Source: UBA993 sp964389365
GTDB lineage: Bacteria; Bacillota; Dethiobacteria; DTU022
Length of the DNA stretch: 26,014 nt
Reading direction: 5' to 3'
Assembly (NCBI GenBank): GCA_964389365.1
Contig: CAYMDO010000030.1
Location: forward strand, 1 to 26,014
Shown here: positions 1 through 9,008 of the stretch, in pieces
How the letters are laid out: every line of letters starts with the position of its first letter
Position numbering within the stretch: the stretch's first letter is position 1
Notes under the pieces: model-generated
Told to the model about the DNA's origin: nothing
The model's input: only the letters and a program-made list of their open reading frames with translations
Database searches by the model: none
Made by a program: the position numbers and the translations under genes

Positions 1-157
1 GCTTAGGTGGAGGCACAAATAAAACCCGGTCACCGACCATCAGCGACTGGTTGCTTCGTTTCAGGCTGCCGCGGGCCCGGCATTGGAAAGTTTCCCCCGT
101 TTCGGTATAGACGGAAAAAAATCCACCGGCCGCCCTGGTGATTGTCCCCTGGTTCAA
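1..157 (-). CDS. rsgA: Ribosome biogenesis GTPase RsgA, N-terminal part (cut by window edge)
   Basis: Only the first 52 codons are present; the gene runs off the left edge. RsgA is a circularly permuted GTPase that helps late maturation of the 30S subunit. The visible part is the N-terminal OB-fold: it opens MNQGTITRAAGGFFSVYT, continues with a CRARG motif, and ends at MVGDRV, the conserved order in RsgA. The GTPase and zinc domains lie outside the window. The start is TTG at 155-157, because no ATG or GTG fits and an AGGGAGG Shine-Dalgarno (SD) overlaps the prkC stop codon at the right distance. It follows prkC by 11 bases, the classical stp-prkC-rsgA order of Firmicutes. Identity rests on the N-terminus plus synteny. 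Confidence 0.88.
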   Translation of the reverse strand, partial: MNQGTITRAAGGFFSVYTETGETFQCRARGSLKRSNQSLMVGDRVLFVPPPK

Positions 158-168
158 AAAGGACCTCC

Positions 169-1806
169 CTACTCGCCAACAATAATATCAACAAACTGGC
201 CGGGTATCACTTCAGCCCCGGGCTCAGGTACCTGCTCCACAACATGTCCGGTTGAACCAATGGTAAATTTATAACGAACACGCGGCCTGAGATCATTTTC
301 TTCAAGGTATTCAATTGCGCCTGCTTCTGAATAACCGATTAAATCAGCCAGAACAAACGGCCCGCGGCCCTGGCTGACATAGACGACGACTTCCTCGCCC
401 CGCGAAATACGGAAAGATTCACCCGGTACCTGACGATAGATCAACCCTTCTTCTATCTCTTCGTTGTATTCAAGGACTACGCTCATATTCAGCTCAAGAT
501 CGCGCAGGATAACCCTGGCCTCCATCTCGGTCCTCCCGAAAAGATCCGGTGTAACTATAAATTCAGGCCCTTTACTGATGTAAAGATCTACTTTACGGTT
601 TTTGCGAACCACCCGTCCTTCAAGAGGTTCGGTTTTAACGACGTTGCCAACCGGGATTGTATCGTCATAGATGTAATATATTTCATCATTTGGCACCAGG
701 CCCGCTTCCTTCAATACCTGAACAGCATCACTCTGAGCCAGGTCTCTGACTGTGGGCACCACAACTTCCGGTACCAGTAATATACTGCCAATAAAATAAC
801 CACCCGCAGCCAGGGTAAGCAGCAAGAAAAGTACAGCGAGCAACGGCTTGGTCCAGTTTCGCCTGATCCTGGGCGGTACTGTAAATTTTCTACTGTTTGC
901 GGCAGTGATCACCGGCCGTTTAACCGGATCCACTTCTTCTTGTTCGCCTGATAAACCCGGCTTCTGCTGTTTACCGCTGGAAGGAAGCTGGTTCTCCCCG
1001 GCATATTTCAGATCTCCCAAAATTTCTGCGGCTGTTTCATAGCGCTTATCCTTACCTTTTTCAACGGCTTTCATAATTACCTGTTCCAGGGCTTGCGGTA
1101 AATCCTCTACCAGTACCCTTGGGGGTATGATTTGATCTTGAATGTGCTTCATAGCCACGGCAACAGGGCTTTCTCCGCTAAAAGGCACTTTGCCTGTTAC
1201 CATTTCGTAAAGAACAATCCCTAAAGAATATAGATCTGACTGTTTGTCGGCCAGCTCTCCTTTCGCCTGCTCAGGTGAAATGTACTGCACTGTTCCAATT
1301 ATTTCGTCGCCAACGGTTACCGTAACCCCATCTCCGGCTATAGCAATACCGAAATCAGTAACTTTAACTTTTCCGTCACTGGAAAAAAGTATGTTCTGGG
1401 GTTTAATATCGCGGTGTACTACCCCGGCGCCGTGAGCTTTTTCTAGGGCTTCAGCAATCTGGGTGGCAATGGAAACGGTTTCATCGACGGCAAGCCGGCC
1501 CTTTTCCCTGATGTGCTGCTTCAGGTTGAAACCTTCAACATATTCCATAACCATAAAGTAGGTGCCTTCATCCGCCCCTACATCATATATGTTGACGATA
1601 TTGGGATGTGAAAGCGCTGCCGCCGATTGCGCCTCCCGTTCAAAACGGCGGATAAAGGCTGCATCTCCGGTCATTTGATCTTTCAGCACTTTAATGGCTA
1701 CCGTTCTCTTCAGAAGGAGATCACGGCCGCTATAAACCCGGGCCATTCCGCCCTCGGCAATCTTTTCGATGATCTCATAACGTCCAGCAAGGATTTTACC
1801 GACCAT
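169..1806 (-). CDS. prkC: PASTA-domain serine/threonine protein kinase PrkC (Stk1)
   Basis: A membrane-anchored Hanks-type kinase that senses muropeptides or lipid II through external PASTA repeats and phosphorylates cytoplasmic targets. The protein has 545 residues. The kinase domain covers about 8-268, with a glycine loop (AEGGMARV, 17-24), the catalytic Lys in AIKVLK (K39), HRDIKPQN (131-138), DFG (151-153) and SPEQ (177-180). A charged linker follows, then one transmembrane helix at about 321-344 and three PASTA repeats (about 346-413, 414-480, 481-545). Three repeats is a common number in the family. The ATG overlaps the stp stop by one base (TAATG), with AGGAGG upstream. The adjacent phosphatase is its usual antagonist. 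Confidence 0.96.
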   Translation of the reverse strand: MVGKILAGRYEIIEKIAEGGMARVYSGRDLLLKRTVAIKVLKDQMTGDAAFIRRFEREAQSAAALSHPNIVNIYDVGADEGTYFMVMEYVEGFNLKQHIREKGRLAVDETVSIATQIAEALEKAHGAGVVHRDIKPQNILFSSDGKVKVTDFGIAIAGDGVTVTVGDEIIGTVQYISPEQAKGELADKQSDLYSLGIVLYEMVTGKVPFSGESPVAVAMKHIQDQIIPPRVLVEDLPQALEQVIMKAVEKGKDKRYETAAEILGDLKYAGENQLPSSGKQQKPGLSGEQEEVDPVKRPVITAANSRKFTVPPRIRRNWTKPLLAVLFLLLTLAAGGYFIGSILLVPEVVVPTVRDLAQSDAVQVLKEAGLVPNDEIYYIYDDTIPVGNVVKTEPLEGRVVRKNRKVDLYISKGPEFIVTPDLFGRTEMEARVILRDLELNMSVVLEYNEEIEEGLIYRQVPGESFRISRGEEVVVYVSQGRGPFVLADLIGYSEAGAIEYLEENDLRPRVRYKFTIGSTGHVVEQVPEPGAEVIPGQFVDIIVGE

Positions 1807-2555
1807 TAAACCTGCCGACCTCCTATACCGGTTGCGATGACAACGGTAATATTATCAAAACCGCCACTATTGTTCGCTTGTTCAATAAGTGTTTCCACGA
1901 TCCGCTGCGGTTCATTATACAGGTTGACAACGGCCAGGATTTCCTCATCCGCGACCATATTGCTAAGGCCGTCGGTGCATAGCAAAACGGCCGAGCCCGC
2001 CTCGACCTGCTCATCAAAAATATCAACTGTCAGTTTTGCAGATATTCCCAGGGCACGGGTCAGGATATGACGCTGTGGATGGCAGCGTGCTTCCTCTTTT
2101 GTGATCTGGCCGGATTCAATAAGGTGCTCCGGCAGCGAATGATCCCTTGTAATCAACTTGATTTTCCTGCCTGAGATCAGGTAAGCACGGCTGTCGCCAA
2201 CATGGCCGACAGTCAGGTTTTGCCCACAGAGTATAGCCGCAGTTACAGTAGTGCCCATCCCTTTCAGCGCAAGGTTATGGTCGGCTTCTTCGATAATCTT
2301 TTTGTTTGCATCATAAATAAAATCTTCCAGAATTTTACGGACTTCCGCATGGTTTTTAACCTTGCATTTCCCGAGCTTAGACCATGCTTTCTCCGCTTCT
2401 ATAACCACAAGGTCGCTCGCAACGTTACCGGCCCGGTGGCCGCCCATACCGTCAGCTACTGCCAATAATACGTTTTCGCCGCTGGATGCGGCGAAACAGC
2501 TGTCTTCGTTGCGGGAGCGTTCCAGCCCCTGGTTGGTTTGTGCGAATACCTGCAA
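1806..2555 (-). CDS. stp: PP2C-family Ser/Thr protein phosphatase Stp/PrpC
   Basis: A cytoplasmic metal-dependent phosphatase that reverses PrkC phosphorylation. The 249 residues match the usual length. PP2C metal and phosphate motifs are visible in order: RNEDS (D18), ADGMGGH (34-40, with D35), GMGTTVTAA, VGHVGDSRAYL, TRDHS, LTRALG, CTDGLSNM and GFDNITVV. The start is TTG at 2553-2555, with GGAGG eight bases upstream. The family N-terminus (QTNQGLERSRNED) begins almost at once, so a later start would cut motif I. The gene shares one base with prkC. A good sigma-A-like promoter lies about 45-75 bases upstream, so stp-prkC-rsgA may be transcribed separately from rsmB and the genes before it. 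Confidence 0.95.
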   Translation of the reverse strand: MQVFAQTNQGLERSRNEDSCFAASSGENVLLAVADGMGGHRAGNVASDLVVIEAEKAWSKLGKCKVKNHAEVRKILEDFIYDANKKIIEEADHNLALKGMGTTVTAAILCGQNLTVGHVGDSRAYLISGRKIKLITRDHSLPEHLIESGQITKEEARCHPQRHILTRALGISAKLTVDIFDEQVEAGSAVLLCTDGLSNMVADEEILAVVNLYNEPQRIVETLIEQANNSGGFDNITVVIATGIGGRQV

Positions 2556-2600
2556 CTAACTGGCCTCCAACTGTATAAAAACTAAGTCTGTTCAACCCCC

Positions 2601-2629
2601 AGTATAGCAAAGCGGCAGCCTCCGGGCAA
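2601..2629 (-). promoter_or_regulatory. Putative sigma-A promoter for stp-prkC-rsgA
   Basis: On the minus strand a -35 TTGCCC (2624-2629) is followed by 17 bases and a -10 TATACT (2601-2606). Transcription would begin near 2594, giving a leader of about 40 bases before the stp TTG. It lies in the 176-base gap (2556-2731) between rsmB and stp. I see no gene in that gap and no strong terminator, only a short CCGA-AAAA-TCGG hairpin without a U tract. The call rests on box match and spacing only. Confidence 0.5.
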
Positions 2630-2731
2630 CATCGGGCAATTTCCGATTTTTCGGCAGCAATATGATACTGCTCGCCGCAATTGCCTCTCTGAACGCCCGG
2701 CCCAGCAGTGCTTCGACTTGTCACGGCATTG

Positions 2732-4093
2732 CTATGCTTTTTTCTGCCATAAGGCGATAAAAAAACCGTCAAAGTTGTGGCGGTGTGGCAGGAAGGTCAG
2801 CGTCGGTATATCTTTAAATAGCGGCTGGAGCGGCTGTGGAAGCAGCGGTGATAGCGGCTGGGGTATAAAGTTTGGGTTGTGGTTTAAGAAAGCTTCCGCC
2901 ACCTGTTCTGTTTCCTCAGGCTCGGTACTACAAACTGAAAATATGAGCCTGCCGCCGGGACGAAGCTGACCGGCGGCGGCCAGCAGCTTAAGTTGAAGCT
3001 TGTGAAATACAGGTAAATCTTCTTCGCTGCGGCGCCATTTTATCTCCGGCAAACGCCTGATTACCCCCAGGCCGGAACAGGGGGCATCGACTAAAACAGC
3101 ATCTGCTGCCGGCAGGTTAAGGTTTTTAAGCTCGGCCCCATCGCCCTGAACGGCAACGATGCTGCTAAGCCCAAGCCTGGCTGCCGCTTTTTTGATCAGG
3201 CTGATCCGGCTTGGATGCAGCTCCACAGCATAAACTACACCATTATCCCGCTGCAGTTCCGCCAGGTGTGTGGTTTTGCCGCCAGGGGCACTGCAAAGAT
3301 CAACAATTACCTCGCCTGCTTGCGGACGTAATAATGGGGCAACCAGGGCAGAACTTTTCCCCTGGATTGTCATTAACCCTTCATTATAAGATCGGCCCAG
3401 GGCCACCTTTTTCGCGCCGGCGTTAAGAATCAGCAAATCAGGGACTGTATCACTGAATTCAGAATCGACCTGCTCCGTTTTGAGTTTTTCGACCAGATCT
3501 GCCGGCGTTGCCCGCAAGCGGTTAACCCTGACTGAGAGCAGCGGCTTTTTATGGTTTGCGCGGCACCACATTTCGGCTTCATCGAAACCGTACCGATCCA
3601 GCATTCTGCCGGTTAACCATTTGGGATAGCTATGGCGCAACGATAAGTAATCAACGGGATTAACCTGCGGATCAGGCCAGGGCAGGTTACCTGTTTCCGC
3701 CGCCAGTTTTCGCAACAGGGCGTTGGTTAAACCGGCTACACCCCGGTGCCCGTACCGGCGGGCAAGATTTACCGCTTCGTTAATGACGGCATAGACGGGG
3801 ATTTTTTCCATATAAAGCAGCTGGTAAGCGCTGATCCGCAGCAGGTTTCGCAGCCATGGAGTCAGCGTTTCAAGCCCGCGGCTTAAAAATTGCTGAAGCG
3901 CCCAATCGATTGTATTTAGATGCTGCAGCGCTCCATTGGCAATTTGTAAAGCCAGAGCCTTATCCTGGTCGGGGAGGGATTTTATCAATGCCGGCATGGC
4001 CAGGTTAAGGTAAGCCTGATCCCGCTCAAACCTGACCAGGGCTTTTAAGGACGCTTCGCGTGCACAGCCGGCTTGCTGTAATCTATTCTTCAA
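2732..4093 (-). CDS. rsmB: 16S rRNA (cytosine967-C5)-methyltransferase RsmB
   Basis: Methylates C967 (E. coli numbering) of 16S rRNA with S-adenosylmethionine. The 453 residues are normal for the family. The N-terminal third (about 8-135) is the NusB-like RNA-binding domain, with the typical INEAVNLARRYG and NALLRKL stretches. The C-terminal half is the Rossmann methyltransferase. It has the SAM loop DLCSAPGGKTTHLAE (265-279), DAPCSGLG (336-343) and the second catalytic cysteine in FSVCSTEPEE (C388). The start is TTG at 4091-4093, overlapping the fmt stop (TTGA); the upstream GGGAGA is a modest SD. The gene ends TAG, followed by a gap where rlmN is often found. Translational coupling to fmt is likely. 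Confidence 0.95.
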   Translation of the reverse strand: MKNRLQQAGCAREASLKALVRFERDQAYLNLAMPALIKSLPDQDKALALQIANGALQHLNTIDWALQQFLSRGLETLTPWLRNLLRISAYQLLYMEKIPVYAVINEAVNLARRYGHRGVAGLTNALLRKLAAETGNLPWPDPQVNPVDYLSLRHSYPKWLTGRMLDRYGFDEAEMWCRANHKKPLLSVRVNRLRATPADLVEKLKTEQVDSEFSDTVPDLLILNAGAKKVALGRSYNEGLMTIQGKSSALVAPLLRPQAGEVIVDLCSAPGGKTTHLAELQRDNGVVYAVELHPSRISLIKKAAARLGLSSIVAVQGDGAELKNLNLPAADAVLVDAPCSGLGVIRRLPEIKWRRSEEDLPVFHKLQLKLLAAAGQLRPGGRLIFSVCSTEPEETEQVAEAFLNHNPNFIPQPLSPLLPQPLQPLFKDIPTLTFLPHRHNFDGFFIALWQKKA

Positions 4094-5055
4094 GCCCGTT
4101 GCTCATCTCCCAGCCGTTCACCGGGCATGATCCTGTAGCCGCAGCAAAATGATGCAGCCTGCATCTTAATTTTCCCGGCCGGTTGCAGGTCAACTATGAA
4201 CAGGCTGCCGTTGCCGGTTGCGACTTTCAGCGAATCCTGAGCCACGCTCAGGATCGTTCCGGGAGCGGCCGGCAGAGCATTCTGATCACTGCCAGCGGTA
4301 AGCATGCTCTTCCAAACCTTGATCCTTTTGCCCCGAAATATGGTATAAGCACCCGGCCACGGGTTTAAGCCGCGGATCCGGTTATGGAGCTCCGGTGCGC
4401 TTAAATGCCAGTCAAGGATTTCATCCTCCTGGGTGAGCGGTGGGGCATAAGTTGCCAGGGCCCCGTCCTGTGGGATTTTCACTGCCGAACCGTCTGCCAG
4501 GGCGTTAACTGTTTTCAGGAGCAGCACTGCCCCGCTCTCAGCCAGGCGATCATGCAGCATCCCTGCCGTATCATCAGGGTTGATTGCAACTTTTTCCTGA
4601 AAATAAATGTCGCCCCCATCCAGCTCTTCTGTCAGATCAATAATGGATACCCCGCTGTAATGAGCACCGTCAATCACAGCCCTGTGAATCGGGGCTGCCC
4701 CGCGATAAGCCGGCAGGTACGAAGCGTGTAAATTGACGCAGCCAAGGGGCGGACAACCCAGAAGCTGTTTTGAAAGCATCCGGCCGAAGGCAACGGTGAT
4801 AATTAAATCAGGATTAAGATTATCGAGCCAGCAAAAAAAACTCTCATCGTTTAATTTTTCAGGCTGGCTGGTTTCAATACAGTTCTTGATTGCCCACTTC
4901 TTTACCGCAGAATATCTCACCGCCTGCCCGCGTCCCGAAGATCGGTCCGGCTGGGTGACAACGGCTACTAAGCGGTGAGGGGAGCTGTTCAGCAAATCAA
5001 GAGTTGGAAGGGCAAATGCCGGGGTGCCCATAAAAAGCAGCCTTAAGCTGTTCAA
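4090..5055 (-). CDS. fmt: Methionyl-tRNA formyltransferase
   Basis: Transfers a formyl group from 10-formyl-THF to initiator Met-tRNA. The 321-residue protein has the N-terminal formyltransferase fold, opening with LLFMGTPAFALPTLDLL. The catalytic triad sits where it does in E. coli: N108 and H110 in NLHASYLP, and D146 in ELDGGD. The YRGAAPIHRA loop follows, and a C-terminal OB-like tRNA-binding domain starts around residue 205. The start is TTG at 5053-5055 with a GAGG SD; the next in-frame ATG (residue 9) would delete the first beta strand. It lies two bases after def and overlaps rsmB by four, the canonical def-fmt-rsmB order, so formylation and deformylation are made together. Confidence 0.97.
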   Translation of the reverse strand: MNSLRLLFMGTPAFALPTLDLLNSSPHRLVAVVTQPDRSSGRGQAVRYSAVKKWAIKNCIETSQPEKLNDESFFCWLDNLNPDLIITVAFGRMLSKQLLGCPPLGCVNLHASYLPAYRGAAPIHRAVIDGAHYSGVSIIDLTEELDGGDIYFQEKVAINPDDTAGMLHDRLAESGAVLLLKTVNALADGSAVKIPQDGALATYAPPLTQEDEILDWHLSAPELHNRIRGLNPWPGAYTIFRGKRIKVWKSMLTAGSDQNALPAAPGTILSVAQDSLKVATGNGSLFIVDLQPAGKIKMQAASFCCGYRIMPGERLGDEQRA

Positions 5056-5057
5056 AG

Positions 5058-5534
5058 TTAATCCTCGCTTTTCGGTTCGTCGGGGTCAAGCAACCGCAAG
5101 GCTTTGTCGGTAAAAAGGATGCCGTCCAGATGATCTATCTCATGCTGCAGGATCCTCGCCAATAACCCTTCCGCAGTGAGGTGGACCTTGCGGCCCTCTC
5201 TGTTCAGGGCGGTAACGACAATTTTAGCCGAGCGCGGGACCTCGCCGTATTTTCCGGGAACGCTCAAACACCCTTCCACGCCGACCTCGTCTCCCTCCTT
5301 GGTTTCACAGCAGGGATTGATCAGCTCATGGATGGTTTCTTCGCCATCGGCAGCAATTAAAATCCGCTTTGATACGCCAACCTGGTTAGCTGCCAGGCCA
5401 ACTCCTTCCGCTTCAAGCATAGTTTCGCGCATATCGTCGAGCAGGCGGAAAACACCGCTGTTTATGTTGGTGACCTCTGCCGTTTTCCGGCGTAAAACCG
5501 GATTGTCGTCGCGTAAAATCCTTCTGATCGCCAA
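5058..5534 (-). CDS. def: Peptide deformylase
   Basis: A metal-dependent hydrolase that removes the formyl group from nascent proteins. With the chosen start it has 158 residues. The three family motifs are intact: GVGLAANQ (44-51), EGCLSVP with metal ligand C89, and HEIDH with H131, E132 and H135. I chose TTG at 5532-5534, because it gives the family-typical N-terminus MAIRRILRDDNPVLR and has AGAGG eight bases upstream. A GTG at 5541-5543 would add three residues and cannot be excluded. The gene lies 22 bases after the priA stop and two bases before fmt. The short acidic tail after the catalytic helix is normal for type 1 enzymes. Confidence 0.96.
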   Translation of the reverse strand: MAIRRILRDDNPVLRRKTAEVTNINSGVFRLLDDMRETMLEAEGVGLAANQVGVSKRILIAADGEETIHELINPCCETKEGDEVGVEGCLSVPGKYGEVPRSAKIVVTALNREGRKVHLTAEGLLARILQHEIDHLDGILFTDKALRLLDPDEPKSED

Positions 5535-5556
5535 CCGTACCACCTCTTGCCTTAAA

Positions 5557-7773
5557 TTATAGCATTACCAGTGGGTTAAAATCCACCGTGAGGCGAACAG
5601 GAAAGGGGGGTTTGCGTTCGTGGTAGGTACGAACGACTTTTTTTACTGCAGGGCTGATGGAGCTTAATTGCCGGCCTTTTATTATAGTCTGAACCCGGTA
5701 CTGATCTTTTATCCGGTATAATGAAGCCGGCGCAGGCCCAAAAATCTCAACACCGCGAATCGCATGCTGCAGCTGGCCGGTCAGCCAGCCTGCAGCTTCA
5801 AAAACCTTCCGCTCATCTTTGTCGCTGAAAAGAAAGCGCAGCAAATCGCTAAAAGGCGGATAGGCCAACTGTCTCCTGTTTTCTATTTCGGCATTGTAAA
5901 AAGAGCGGTAATCATGTTTGGCGGCAGCCTGGATGGCATAGTGCCCGGGATGATAGGTCTGGATGATCACAGTACCGCCGAGTTTGCCGCGGGCAGTCCT
6001 GCCTGCTACCTGGGTCAGCAGCTGAAAAGTGCGTTCGGGAGCCCTGAAATCAGGAAGGTTAAGGGTTGTATCCGCTGCGACAACTCCGACCAGCGTAACG
6101 GAGGGAAAATCAAAACCCTTGGCAACCATCTGGGTGCCGATCAGGATACTGGCTTTGCCTTCCCTGAAACGCCTGTAATAATGGCTATGCGCCTGACGGC
6201 TGGAGGTTGTATCGCTATCCATCCGGATCAATGCTGTCCCGGGATGAAGCTTCGTTATTTCATCCTCCACTCTCTGGGTTCCGGCGCTGAAATAACGGAT
6301 TTTAATACCGCCACACTCCGGACAGGTCTGGGGAACCGGTGCCGCAAAACCGCAGTAGTGGCAGCGCATCAGCTGCCGGTCCAGGTGCAAGGTTAACGAT
6401 ACATCACAGGACGGGCAGCGTACAACATAACCGCATTCCCGGCAGAGCACAAAGCCGGCAAAACCCCGGCGGTTAATGAATAACAGCGCCTGTTCGCCCC
6501 GTTCTAGGACCCCGTCGAGTTCTTTCAGCAACAGGCGGCTGAAGATCTGGCGGTGGTTTTCTTTCAACTCACGGCGCATGTCAACTATCGTAACCGGGGG
6601 CAGTTGGGTAGGAGTAACGCGCCCGGCCATGGTCAGCAGCAGCCGGCCATTTTCTTCAAGCGCCCGGGTATAGCTCTCCAGCGAAGGGGTGGCACTGCCT
6701 AAAACCAAAACAGCCTTATTGTAGCAGGCACGCCACCAGGCAACATCACGGGCATGATAACGGGGCGCTTCTTCCTGTTTATAGGTTGTTTCATGTTCTT
6801 CATCAATTACGATCAGTCCCATTTTTGCAAGCGGGGCAAAAACTGCAGAACGGGCTCCCAAAACAACCCTGGCTTCGCCGTCCCTTATTGCCTGCCATTC
6901 GAGGCTTTTTTCAGCCGGGGTCAGCCGGCTGTGCAGTACTGCTATGCGGCCGGGGAAACGCCCTTCAAAGTGGCTAATCATCTGTGGTGTCAGGGCAATT
7001 TCAGGCACCATTACCAAAGCACTCTTACCGTTTTTCAGACACTCGCTGATACTCTGCATGTAAACTTCAGTTTTGCCGCTGGCCGTGATGCCGTGCAGCA
7101 GCAAACGCTGAGCCCGGTTGCTCCTGATAGCGCTTACAATCCGCTCGTAACAAACAACCTGCTCACTACCCAGCTGCAGGGGTCCGGCTGATACTTCTGC
7201 AGCCTGATCGCCGGCGGGAAAGCGGCTTTTCGCCTGCCTTTCAATTAAGCCCTTAGCTTCAAGCGCACGCAGGGCAGCACTATTTATTCCCGCTTTTTCA
7301 AGAGCGTTACGATCCAGCGGGCCCTTGTCAATAAGGGTTTGGAGAGCTTTTTTTTGGGCAGGGGCCCTTTCCAGATTTGCAAGCTGTGCCTTCGCCCCTG
7401 CCGCTGCCGCAAACAGGTAAAGTTTTTTCGTCTGATGCCCCTGGCGAAAAGTGGCCGGCACCATAGCATTTATAGCCTCGATTTTGCGGCAATAACAGCG
7501 ATGGGCGAGCCAACTCAGCAGGGCTAGCTGCTCTTTGTTAAGCAGCGGTTCAGGATCGCTCAGCGCAATAATGTCGCGTAATGAAACAGGATCTATAGCG
7601 GTGGTATTGAGCAGCCTTAAAACATACCCTGCACAGCGGCGGGGGCCTAGGGGGATCACTACCTTCATGCCCGGTAAAATATTTTCCCTGAGTGCAGCAG
7701 GAATCCTGTAGTGAAAAGGCCGATCAACAGCATTGCTGGCCAGGTCAACAATTACCTCAGCGTACTCATACAT
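5557..7773 (-). CDS. priA: Primosomal replication-restart helicase PriA
   Basis: A 3'-5' DNA helicase that loads the replisome at stalled forks. The 738 residues start with the PriA DNA-binding domain (YAEVIVDLASNAVDRPFHY). Then come the Walker A loop GITASGKTEVY (about 228-238), DEEH (about 324-327), and GSATPS. Two zinc sites of eight cysteines follow (CRECGYVVRCPSC and CHYCG...CPECG, about 444-487). After them come GTQMVAKGFDFP and QVAGRTARG, the C-terminal helicase motifs. I chose the ATG at 7771-7773 (MYEYAEV), which has a GGCAGG SD. An in-frame ATG at 7786-7788 would add five residues but has only a GGAA directly adjacent. It sits between coaBC and def, as in many Firmicutes. Confidence 0.97.
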   Translation of the reverse strand: MYEYAEVIVDLASNAVDRPFHYRIPAALRENILPGMKVVIPLGPRRCAGYVLRLLNTTAIDPVSLRDIIALSDPEPLLNKEQLALLSWLAHRCYCRKIEAINAMVPATFRQGHQTKKLYLFAAAAGAKAQLANLERAPAQKKALQTLIDKGPLDRNALEKAGINSAALRALEAKGLIERQAKSRFPAGDQAAEVSAGPLQLGSEQVVCYERIVSAIRSNRAQRLLLHGITASGKTEVYMQSISECLKNGKSALVMVPEIALTPQMISHFEGRFPGRIAVLHSRLTPAEKSLEWQAIRDGEARVVLGARSAVFAPLAKMGLIVIDEEHETTYKQEEAPRYHARDVAWWRACYNKAVLVLGSATPSLESYTRALEENGRLLLTMAGRVTPTQLPPVTIVDMRRELKENHRQIFSRLLLKELDGVLERGEQALLFINRRGFAGFVLCRECGYVVRCPSCDVSLTLHLDRQLMRCHYCGFAAPVPQTCPECGGIKIRYFSAGTQRVEDEITKLHPGTALIRMDSDTTSSRQAHSHYYRRFREGKASILIGTQMVAKGFDFPSVTLVGVVAADTTLNLPDFRAPERTFQLLTQVAGRTARGKLGGTVIIQTYHPGHYAIQAAAKHDYRSFYNAEIENRRQLAYPPFSDLLRFLFSDKDERKVFEAAGWLTGQLQHAIRGVEIFGPAPASLYRIKDQYRVQTIIKGRQLSSISPAVKKVVRTYHERKPPFPVRLTVDFNPLVML

Positions 7774-7808
7774 GGAAATACCTGCCATTTCCGAAAATTA
7801 TATATATG

Positions 7809-8996
7809 CTATCGGGCAGAGAGAAGCGGGGCAATACGATCCAGCAATCTGTGCGCAAGCTCTTCTTTTTCCATCAGGGGCAGTTCTTCCACCGCCCCGC
7901 TGCGGTCAATAAGCGTTACCCGGTTCGTGGATGAAGCAAAGCCAGCTCCTTTTTCCGCCAGGTCGTTAACGACTATCAGATCGAGGTTTTTCCGGTTTAA
8001 CTTGTCACGGGCATTCTCCAATACATTTTCTGTCTCGGCAGCAAACCCGACCAGGACCTGGTTTTTCTTGCGCCGCCCAAGCTCCATCAGGATGTCGGCT
8101 GTCGGAGTTAAATTAAGCGTCAAGGCAGCATCGCTTTTTTTCACTTTTTGCCCGCTGCAAAGCGTTGGCCTAAAATCAGAAACAGCGGCAGCTTTGATCA
8201 CCAACCGGCATTGGGCAAAGCGATCAATTACAGCCTGGTGCATTTCCCCTGCCGTGGTTACCGGAACTAACGTAACTGCCGGTGGCACCTTCAGCGCTGT
8301 CGGCCCGCTGATCAGAGTCACTTTTGCGCCTCGCTCCTGCAGGGCACGGGCAACAGCATACCCCATCAACCCGGTTGATGGGTTGCTAATATAACGCACC
8401 GGGTCGAGTGGTTCCCTTGTTGGGCCGGCAGTCACAATTACGTTTATATCTTTAAAATCATGTGCCCTGAAACCCTGCAGGGCATAATTAAAAATATCAG
8501 CGGGTTCAGGCATTCTTCCCTTTCCGTAAACCCCGCAGGCCAGCTCACCCGAGCCCGGATCCATGACCCGGCAGCCCGCTGCCCTTAATTGGTCAAGGTT
8601 ACCTGTTACCGTTGGGTGTGCAAACATATTAACATTCATTGAAGGGACAATTACAACCGGGCAGACGGCTGCAAGGTACAGGGTTGTCAGCAGGTTATCG
8701 GCAATGCCGGCGGCCATTTTTGCCACGGTATTGGCGGTTGCCGGGGCGATCACCAGCAGGTCAACACCATCGAGCAGCTCGATGTGGGGGATCCAAGCCT
8801 CGCTGTGTTCTGTAAACATGTCACAGAAAACCGGTTTACCGGTTAATGTCTGTAAAGTAAGCGGGGTTATAAAGCGGGTCGCAGCAGGGGTCATCACCAC
8901 CTGAACCGCAGCGCCCCCTTTTATAAAAAGTCGGGCCAGTTCGGCCGCCTTATATGCGGCAATGCCGCCGGTTATACCCAGCAATACTTGTTTCAT
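7809..8996 (-). CDS. coaBC: Bifunctional phosphopantothenoylcysteine decarboxylase / phosphopantothenate-cysteine ligase CoaBC
   Basis: Makes 4'-phosphopantetheine for coenzyme A in two steps. The N-terminal CoaC flavoprotein half (about 1-180) begins LLGITGGIAAYKAAEL. It contains H71 (WIPHIEL), PSMNVNMF (N121) and the active-site flap with C154 (ELACGVYGKGRM). The CoaB half (from about 184) begins VIVTAGPTREPLDPVRYISN and carries the STGLMGYA nucleotide loop, KAAAVSDFRP and GFAAET. The 395 residues are normal. The usual W of the PxMNxxMW motif is F here (F125). The start is ATG with AGGTG upstream, 12 bases after rpoZ. rpoZ-coaBC-priA is a standard order in Firmicutes. Confidence 0.97.
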   Translation of the reverse strand: MKQVLLGITGGIAAYKAAELARLFIKGGAAVQVVMTPAATRFITPLTLQTLTGKPVFCDMFTEHSEAWIPHIELLDGVDLLVIAPATANTVAKMAAGIADNLLTTLYLAAVCPVVIVPSMNVNMFAHPTVTGNLDQLRAAGCRVMDPGSGELACGVYGKGRMPEPADIFNYALQGFRAHDFKDINVIVTAGPTREPLDPVRYISNPSTGLMGYAVARALQERGAKVTLISGPTALKVPPAVTLVPVTTAGEMHQAVIDRFAQCRLVIKAAAVSDFRPTLCSGQKVKKSDAALTLNLTPTADILMELGRRKKNQVLVGFAAETENVLENARDKLNRKNLDLIVVNDLAEKGAGFASSTNRVTLIDRSGAVEELPLMEKEELAHRLLDRIAPLLSAR

Positions 8997-9008
8997 CGGG
9001 ACACACCT

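Noticed and set aside
2452..2772. A 106-codon minus-strand frame spanning the rsmB-stp gap, considered as an rlmN remnant
   Set aside because: It shows no CxxxCxxC or other RlmN motif and overlaps the stp start in another frame.
5764..6396. A 210-codon plus-strand open frame inside priA
   Set aside because: It lies entirely antisense to the well-conserved PriA helicase domain, has no plausible SD or family motif, and is a frame shadow.
7711..8394. A 227-codon plus-strand open frame across priA/coaBC
   Set aside because: Antisense to strongly conserved CoaBC; the translation is rich in S, R, T and A, as expected for a shadow.
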